Of a DNA stretch of 64,000 bases, positions 58,680 through 64,000 are shown piece after piece. Source of the DNA: Artemisia argyi (taxonomy: Eukaryota > Streptophyta > Magnoliopsida > Asterales > Asteraceae); contig CM060680.1 in the NCBI GenBank assembly GCA_030686995.1, positions 202,045,322-202,109,321 on the forward strand. The letters are read 5' to 3'. The first letter of the stretch is position 1. Each line of letters opens with the position of its first letter. The notes beneath the pieces were generated by a model, which searched no databases, was not told the DNA's origin, and was given only the letters and a program-made list of their open reading frames with translations. The position numbers were made by a program, and so were the translations under genes.

Positions 58680-59965
58680 CTTCTGGAGTTCTATCATTAC
58701 CATTGTGGTTGGTTTTTAATGTCAAAGACTTTGTAATAACTCGTCTCATATGGATAAATAAGTGGCAAGTATAAATATTTACTCGTATAAGTTATAGGTT
58801 GTATGATAATGATAATCTTTCACAATTTTTGGTTGATTTGGAGGTCATAGCTTCTTACTAATGAAAATATGTATGGAAATTTTGACCAAAGTGCTAGCTG
58901 TGTAATTTTAAGTGACAGCTAGCACTTGTTGTGTTTTCTCTTCTTTCTCATAAGGTGAAATATTATGTTGCGTGAAAAGCATCATTAATGATCTTCTGAT
59001 AATAATAGTAGTATATTACACACATAGATTCTCATATAAAGTTGTAAAAATATGTTCCCTATCATGAAAAGTGCTCCATTCATGGCTTGTCAATTGGTTG
59101 AATTGGCTAATGATACTACTATCTGACCCATGACTAAATTAATGGGTCAAAAACTACTCTATTCATAGCTTGTCACAGCTGTTGGATTGACTCATGATAT
59201 TATCTGAATACACGTCGCCATGGGTACACATTATGCATCGCATAAATAGCACTGTAGTAATCGATTTGTGTCGAATACTTCTTCTATAAATAGTAATCTA
59301 TATATCATAGTTATTTACTCTTTTGCTAGATATCTATCGAAGACACAAAAAAGAAAGGGCAACATAATGTAAAATAAGTTGTATCAAAACTTTTCATCTA
59401 TTACAGCGACACTAAGCTTTTAAAATGTTGTATGAGGTGGGATTTTGCAGGTGAGCAGATGGAAATGTAAACTATTTTTGGTCAAATAACAAGATAGTTT
59501 TCATTCATGTATTGTCATATTCAATTTATAGCAATCAGTTATTGTCATATGAACGATGTATAAACCGGTATTGTCATATTCAATTTATAACACATTTTTA
59601 TACATATTGCTGAGTTCATATATAAGACATGTATAAACATACATGGAAATTTTGACCAAAGATGCATGGAAAACACATCAAGTGCTAGCACTTAAAATTT
59701 CATAAACAGCAGCTAGCACTTATAGGGCCAACCTGCTCTCAGTTCATATATAACACGTTTTTATTCAAAGAATAAATTTACGCATCCATTTAGCAATCAG
59801 GTATTGTCATATGCAATTTATTCAAAGAATAAATTTTCATTCTATGTTGCAAGTATATAGGTCTGGTAGAAGTTTAATGGGGTGTCCTTTCTTTGATATG
59901 GATACATATGTTGCAGACAATATGGAATACATGCTTTGGAACTGATCATTACAAAACAAAACATT
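58680..59965. other. Interior of the Mutator-like element
   Basis: A/T-rich, no ORF of note. Internal repeats are seen: ATGGAAATTTTGACCAAAG at 58873 and 59642, each near GTGCTAGC palindromes (58890-58925 and 59683-59721). A duplicated stretch CTCYATTCATRGCTTGTCA lies at 59071 and 59156, and TATTGTCATATTCAATTTAT recurs at about 59511 and 59568. Confidence 0.5.
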
Positions 59966-60247
59966 AAAAGTGGAAGAAAAAGAGTAGAGGAGGAGATTTA
60001 TACGAGTAATAATTCAAATATATGAAATGACCATTATGCCCTTCACTAAAAACAAAACAAAACAGTAAATTATGGTTGAGGGACGTATTTAGCCTCAAAA
60101 TCTCACTGTTTTGACGCCTGGTGGCTAAAAAAAAAGTTAAGGTGCCCTGTGATGTTTCGTGGAAAGTTTAGGGACCAACGGTGTATTTTTGTCTAGATAC
60201 TTAGATAGTATCATCTTTTAGCAATACTACATTTTTCTTAGATACAC

Positions 60248-60390
60248 ATAACAATAACAACAACAACAATACTCATTCTCGTATGAACGAGGCATGGGGG
60301 AGGTAGAGTGTAGACAGATCATACCCCTACTTTAGGGTAAACCCAAGAGTATAGAGACTGCTTTCAAGAAGACCTCCGGCAAGTGTAAAG
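60248..60390 (-). mobile_element. SINE-like fragment (Au/TS-type body)
   Basis: On the - strand the order is a CCGGAGGTCTTCTTGAAAGC phrase, then TACCCTAAAGTAGGGGTATG, then CTACACTCTACCTCCCCCAT, ending in a TTGTTGTTGTTGTTATTG tail. This is the arrangement I know from eudicot Au/TS-type SINEs. The tRNA-like head with A and B boxes is not recognisable and may be lost. No target duplication was found. Confidence 0.45.
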
Positions 60391-60630
60391 GAGAGTGTGA
60401 AAGTGGTCAAGAAAGAGAGATCGTGTAGCGACGCAAGAAAATGAGAAAAATTAAAGCTTTTATAATCGGGCCTAATAAAGCAAATAATCACACAACACAA
60501 GGAAAACATAGCAGATGATATAAACAACACAGGAAAGCAAAACATATGCAAGCATAGAAGCAAATAAGCATGCAACACAAGGAAAGCAAAGCATATAATC
60601 AAAGAACAAAAAAAGGCGAAAAGGGGGTAA
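60391..60630. other. A-rich leader upstream of the LINE ORF
   Basis: A purine-rich stretch with a loosely repeated phrase (AACACAAGGAAARCAWARCA) seen two to three times at 60495-60600. It is possibly the LINE 5' untranslated region. The long hydrophobic ORFs on the opposite strand come from its base bias. Confidence 0.4.
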
Positions 60631-60690
60631 AAAACCAAAGAGCAGAAAACAAACACAAACAACGCACAAAACACTACTAGTGGTACTGGA

Positions 60691-62190
60691 GTGAAGTCGG
60701 TTTCTTACGCGGGTGCTATTTCTAATGCACCTCAGAAACACGTGTCTAATTTTCGGAGATTGGAATGTTGCAAAAAGAATGATGGTGTTGACCTTTCAGT
60801 TCCATTGAAAGTAGTGGAAGAGGTAAACACGAGGTTTGAGAATACTCTCTACGGTTATTTCCTTGGCCAACGCCTTGCTTTTCCTATTGTTGATTACTAT
60901 GTACGCAATGCATGGGCTAAGTTTGGTGTGCAAAAGGTAATGATGAATGCAAAGGGATTTTTCTTCTTTAAGTTCAATTCGAAGCAAGGTGTTGATGGTG
61001 TGCTTGAAAACGGTCCTTGGTTGATCAGAAATGTTCCCATTATTCTTAAACCATGGACTTTGAACACAAATCTACTTAAAGAGGATTTGACTAACATCCC
61101 GGTGTGGGTTAAATTCCATGATGTCCCTCTTCCAATGTTTTCTGATGATGGTCTCAGTCTTCTTGCCACACTGATTGGTACGCCCAAAAGGTTAAATGCT
61201 TTTACAAGCCAAATGTGCAAGGAATCGTGGGGCCGTAGTAGTTTTACTAGATGCATGATAGAAGTGAAGTCGGATGAGGTGCTTCGGGACAGCCTCACTG
61301 TTGAGATACCATTACTTGATGGTTCGGGTTCGACTATTGAGAAGATACGGGTTGAATACGAGTGGCAACCACCTCGTTGTGACAAGTGTAAGATATTTGG
61401 TCATACTCTGACCGACTGTCCCAAAGTTGTTATACCTCCTGTTCAGCCTACTAAGCCTGTATATGATAATTTCAAGACTGTTACTAACAGGAAGAAAGGA
61501 AAACTAGGTGGTTCTACAATTCCGGGTAAAGGAGGGTTTACTAAACCTGTTGTGGGTAAGCAGTTTCAGTATCAACCCAAAAAGACTCCTCCTGAACCCA
61601 AGAATGTTATTGGCACTAAGAAGAAGACTTCTGATGTGGCTAGGTCTAGTGGAACTACGATTTCTACATCTAACCAATTTGATGCTCTTCATATGGATGA
61701 TACGGATGCGTTTGGTATTCCTACTTATGACACCAACATGGATGTGGATGCTGGATGTACAATGGAAGTTAATAAGGATGAGTCGGTTAAGACTGGTACT
61801 ACATCACAAGAACCGCTTGTGAGTGATTCAATGGGAACTAAGGAAGTTGGTTCTACTCCTATAGTTGAGAAAATTAGTAAGCTTGAAAAGCTACTTATCG
61901 ATGGGAAAGCTACTCTAGTGGATGATGATGGTCATCCTATTCCGTCTGCCTCTGTCAATAAGAGGACTAACCCATTTTCCAAGGTGGGTGATGTTGTGGT
62001 TTCGGATAGTGATGAGGATGAGGTTCTTAACACGTTCGACAAATCAGCAAATCTTTTTGGTGTAGGTCATGAGCGTGAAGATGAGTTTGATGACTATGAT
62101 GATTACTCGAAGCAAATTTATGATCTTCCAGGGGAATTGGATGCTCTTAATGCCATTTATGGCTTTAATCTCCAAGGTCGTAGGAAGTAG
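60691..62190 (+). CDS. LINE ORF1 protein (DUF4283 and CCHC zinc knuckle), start lost
   Basis: Seen: the frame is open from 60631 to the TAG at 62188-62190 with no in-frame ATG near the front, so the true start was lost or lies in a truncated 5' end. Residues about 30-150: DUF4283-type RNA-binding domain (YGYFLGQRLAFPIVDYYVRN, ENGPWLIRNVPIILKPW). About 155-225: MCKESWGRSSFTRCMIEVKS. About 229-243: zinc knuckle RCDKCKIFGHTLTDC (C-x2-C-x4-H-x4-C). The rest is Lys/Pro-rich, then acidic (SDSDEDEVL, DEFDDYDDY). Known: this is the first ORF of plant L1-type LINEs and packages the RNA. No endonuclease or RT ORF follows. It is free of internal stops. Confidence 0.82.
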   Translation: MKSVSYAGAISNAPQKHVSNFRRLECCKKNDGVDLSVPLKVVEEVNTRFENTLYGYFLGQRLAFPIVDYYVRNAWAKFGVQKVMMNAKGFFFFKFNSKQGVDGVLENGPWLIRNVPIILKPWTLNTNLLKEDLTNIPVWVKFHDVPLPMFSDDGLSLLATLIGTPKRLNAFTSQMCKESWGRSSFTRCMIEVKSDEVLRDSLTVEIPLLDGSGSTIEKIRVEYEWQPPRCDKCKIFGHTLTDCPKVVIPPVQPTKPVYDNFKTVTNRKKGKLGGSTIPGKGGFTKPVVGKQFQYQPKKTPPEPKNVIGTKKKTSDVARSSGTTISTSNQFDALHMDDTDAFGIPTYDTNMDVDAGCTMEVNKDESVKTGTTSQEPLVSDSMGTKEVGSTPIVEKISKLEKLLIDGKATLVDDDGHPIPSASVNKRTNPFSKVGDVVVSDSDEDEVLNTFDKSANLFGVGHEREDEFDDYDDYSKQIYDLPGELDALNAIYGFNLQGRRK

Positions 62191-62389
62191 TTTATATTTT
62201 TGTCCGAGTCTTTCAATACTATGTAGTAGTGGTTTTGTTTTCTTGTCTAGAGAATAGGAAATATCTTGTTATGTAAGTTTTTCGCCTATGTAACGGGCTG
62301 AGATATAGGATTCACTCATATCCGTTGTACTTAAATGTTTTTTGGAGTAATATATTTACCGGGTCGTTGACCTTTTACCCAAAAAAAAA
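62191..62389 (+). other. LINE 3' untranslated region and A tail
   Basis: 190 bp after the ORF1 stop a run of nine A (62381-62389) ends the unit, preceded by AATATATTTACCGGGTCG-like text. That leaves no room for ORF2. No matching target duplication was found at the 5' side. Confidence 0.55.
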
Positions 62390-62528
62390 TACCCGCGGGC
62401 ATGGGCATGGGTAAAAAATTGTACCCATTGGTGGGTGGCGGGTGGGTGGTGGGTGAGAAAAAAACTACGTGAGCGGGTGACGGGTTAAAGGTACCCGTGC
62501 CCATTGCCCACGAGTGCCATTCCTAGTC
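62390..62528 (-). mobile_element. hAT-like MITE remnant
   Basis: On the - strand it starts TAGGAATGGCACTCGTGGGC and is rich in GGGTA/TACCC and GGGCATGGG text, with loosely inverted ends (TACCCGCGGGCATGGG against GGTACCCGTGCCC). This resembles the TAGGGATGGCAA-type ends of a common plant hAT family. The other end is unclear. Confidence 0.35.
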
Positions 62529-62606
62529 CTCGGTCAAGAGAAGATCCTTCATGTCCTATCCAAATACTACTAAAACTTTGAAAATGACTTGTTTCCAACG
62601 TGAGTA

Positions 62607-63100
62607 TTAATTTCACCCATGTTATGACCACATTGTTTCATCAATCATTCACCATCGCATCATCCTTTTTACTTCATCAATAAGGCTATGTTTCGCACAC
62701 AAGATTATTGGGAGATTGTGCTTATTTTTTCAAAAAATAAGCTACTTAAAAAATAATTTTTGTTTGGCAGATATAACTTATAAGAGATTCTAAAAAAAAT
62801 AATCTTTCATAATCTCTTAAAACAAAAGGTTACTTAATGTAGCTTATAAAAATAATCTCTTTTTATAATCTGCAGCACCAGCACCATCTCCAGCACCAGC
62901 ACCAGTTCCAGCAACAGTTACTTTCGTCAAACATACCCTTGATACACCCATTATTTGTTTTCGTTGATTATTAATTTCACCCATGTTCATTTTTATCCTT
63001 TGAAATGACGACATTGTTTCATCAATCATTCACCATCGCATCATCCTTTTTACTTCATCAATAAATACACCCATTATTTGTTTTAGTTGATTATTATTTT
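62607..63100. repeat. 104-bp tandem duplication split by a MITE-like insert
   Basis: ATTAATTTCACCCATGTT and CATTGTTTCATCAATCATTC occur at 62607-62683 and again at 62969-63064, and ACACCCATTATTTGTTTT at 62943 and 63065. Removing 62684-62941 leaves two copies with a period of about 104 bp. Confidence 0.7.
62684..62941. mobile_element. MITE-like insert (258 bp, hAT-type ends)
   Basis: Ends GGCTATGTTT and AAACATACCC are imperfect inverted repeats, of the GGGYATGTTTGG type seen in plant hAT MITEs. The empty site survives in the second copy of the tandem duplication (CATCAATAA-ATACACCC near 63055-63070). The inside has A/T-rich stems (AATCTCTTA..TAAGAGATT) and a CAGCACCAGCACC run (62872-62910). 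A target duplication is not clear. Confidence 0.5.
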
Positions 63101-63829
63101 TGATTTTTTATGAACTACTTATATACGGGATTTGAGTCTAGCATCATATAGACTAGAACATAATCTAAGTCTTTTAGGAATGGATAGTAGTTATATAAAT
63201 AAAATAAAAATTGGACTTTGACTATCGGACTTACACATATTTACTATTTACTAGTAATGTTTATTAACTTCTCACTAAACTAGTAATGTTTATTAAATTC
63301 TCGTTGATCTTTTCATATGGGTATCATATTTAATTTAGATTTTCACAGTAACATAAAAAAGGGATCATAGGGTTTAGTGGCATAAAAATGTGAGAAAATT
63401 CTCGAATGATGCCAAATAGTTGAGAATTTTCTCAAATTATGTCAAAAATAAGTGGGTTTCCTAAAAGAATCATGTGCAAATGTGCGAATGTGCGATTCCA
63501 CTAGAATTGTGACATGTGTCCATACCAAAGGTACAAAACCAATCATTTACAGGCCCACATGAACACCAATCAACACCAAGCAGATGTGCGAACGACAGTT
63601 GTGCGAATTCCTACTAATGTGCGATAAAAAATCTTTTTTTTTTCAGTCACCATCAACACCACCATCACCACCTGATCAACACCACAATCACCACCACAGA
63701 TCCGGTTTCTACAAGTAAACTTTCCAAGTTTACATGAACACAGTGATCCCCACTTAAAAAACCATCACAAACACCACCAATCACACACTAATAACTTCCA
63801 CTTCACTCTCACAAACCCTCCAATTTTAA
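63101..63829. other. Intergenic A/T-rich DNA before the PPR fragment
   Basis: No gene is recognised. Short duplications (ACTAGTAATGTTTATTAA at about 63248 and 63281; GAATTTTCTCAAAT/GAGAAAATTCTCGAAT near 63394-63436) and a CACCAC-rich stretch (63646-63700) are present. Confidence 0.4.
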
Positions 63830-64000
63830 ATAAACTCAAACACCCCATTACATGGCCAACACATTCACACCCATATTCTCAAACTGGATACCAACCCAAT
63901 ACTAATATTTCTATAAAATTATTAATCCTACACTTAAAATGCTCTTGTTTGGTTTATGCACACCAGGTGTTTGACGAAATGCCTCAAAGTACTTTAATTG
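63830..64000 (+). pseudogene. PPR protein gene, 5' part, apparently broken, runs off the window
   Basis: Seen: INSNTPLHGQHIHTHILK (63830-63883) in one frame, then, one base over, TGYQPNTNISIKLLILHLKC and CLVYAHQVFDEMPQSTLI to the window edge. VFDEMPQ and the SIKLLILHLKC phrase are typical of PLS-type pentatricopeptide repeat proteins. The text resembles the product of Arabidopsis At1g28690 as I remember it. One missing A in the CTCAAACTGG run would account for the frame change. A TAA lies just upstream (63827-63829), and no ATG is seen in frame. Known: such proteins bind organelle RNA. Whether this is a true pseudogene or carries sequence errors cannot be settled from the visible part. Confidence 0.6.

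Larger units (their letters stand above)
50804..60193. mobile_element. Mutator-like non-autonomous element (about 1.8 kb) split by A4
   Basis: Seen: inverted ends of 228 bp (50804-51031 and 59966-60193) starting GACAAAAATACACCGTTGG, roughly 88-90% alike by eye. The perfect 9-bp duplication TAGATACTT lies at 50795-50803 and 60194-60202. Without A4 the element is about 1794 bp. The inner 1.3 kb (58680-59965) has no transposase ORF. Known: 9-bp duplications and long terminal inverted repeats define Mutator-like elements, which sometimes carry host gene pieces. None was recognised here. Confidence 0.85.

Noticed and set aside
60327..60741. Hydrophobic Cys/Phe-rich ORFs on the - strand, seeming like a membrane protein.
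   Set aside because: They are antisense to an A-rich leader (poly-Phe/Leu from TTT and CTT), with no family resemblance.
60691..62190. The 499-codon ORF as a host zinc-finger gene.
   Set aside because: The DUF4283 plus CX2CX4HX4C arrangement, acidic tail, A-run end and lack of introns match LINE ORF1 proteins.

Overview
This window is plant nuclear DNA, almost certainly from the daisy family (Asteraceae) or a close eudicot relative. The gag and protease proteins of the non-autonomous elements, the LINE ORF1 and the antisense gene of the Tat-type element are all of types I know from Asteraceae genomes. This assignment rests on protein recognition and no search was run. Only two host gene fragments are visible. 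One is the last about 100 codons of a receptor-like cytoplasmic kinase (3-308). The other is the start of a degenerate PPR gene at the right edge (about 63830-64000). Nearly everything between them is transposable elements, most of them nested inside one another.

Left nest. Element C (+ strand, Tat-type ends, no gag-pol, filled with minisatellites) spans 2035-24418. Element B (- strand, Tat-type Ty3/gypsy, 2485-20048) sits in C's 5' LTR with target duplication CCACA. B carries gag, PR, RT, two RNase H domains and IN, all decayed, plus a spliced gene on the opposite strand. B was itself hit twice by a second family, here called A. One hit is a solo LTR in gag (11600-13190, duplication ATAAC). 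The other is an internally deleted copy, A1, in its 5' LTR (14340-19823, duplication CTCAC).

Right nest. C's 3' LTR is broken at 24419 by element D (- strand, Tekay/Del-like LTR). D is split by A2 (+ strand, 25964-44302, duplication ATACT). A2's 5' LTR is split by element E (- strand, Athila-like, full gag-pol but with stops and frameshifts, 26798-38590, duplication ACGTC). One LTR of E carries a 374-bp foldback MITE (27714-28087). This gives five levels: C, D, A2, E, MITE.

From 45213 to 60193 there is a truncated A copy (A3, - strand) carrying a Mutator-type MITE. It is followed by a 1.8-kb Mutator-like element with 228-bp inverted ends and a perfect 9-bp target duplication. That element is split by A4, a complete and young-looking A copy with one intact 756-codon gag-protease ORF.

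From 60194 to 64000 there is a SINE-like fragment, a LINE copy with ORF1 but no ORF2, a hAT-like remnant, a 104-bp tandem duplication holding a MITE, and the PPR fragment.

How the parts may work together. The A copies encode structural and protease functions but no reverse transcriptase. They share LTR ends, primer-site context and a collinear 3' non-coding region with E, so an E-like Athila element is the likely helper. C relates to B in the same way: Tat LTRs, the same primer site and the same post-pol block, with minisatellites in place of the coding region. Elements A to E are names used only in this annotation.
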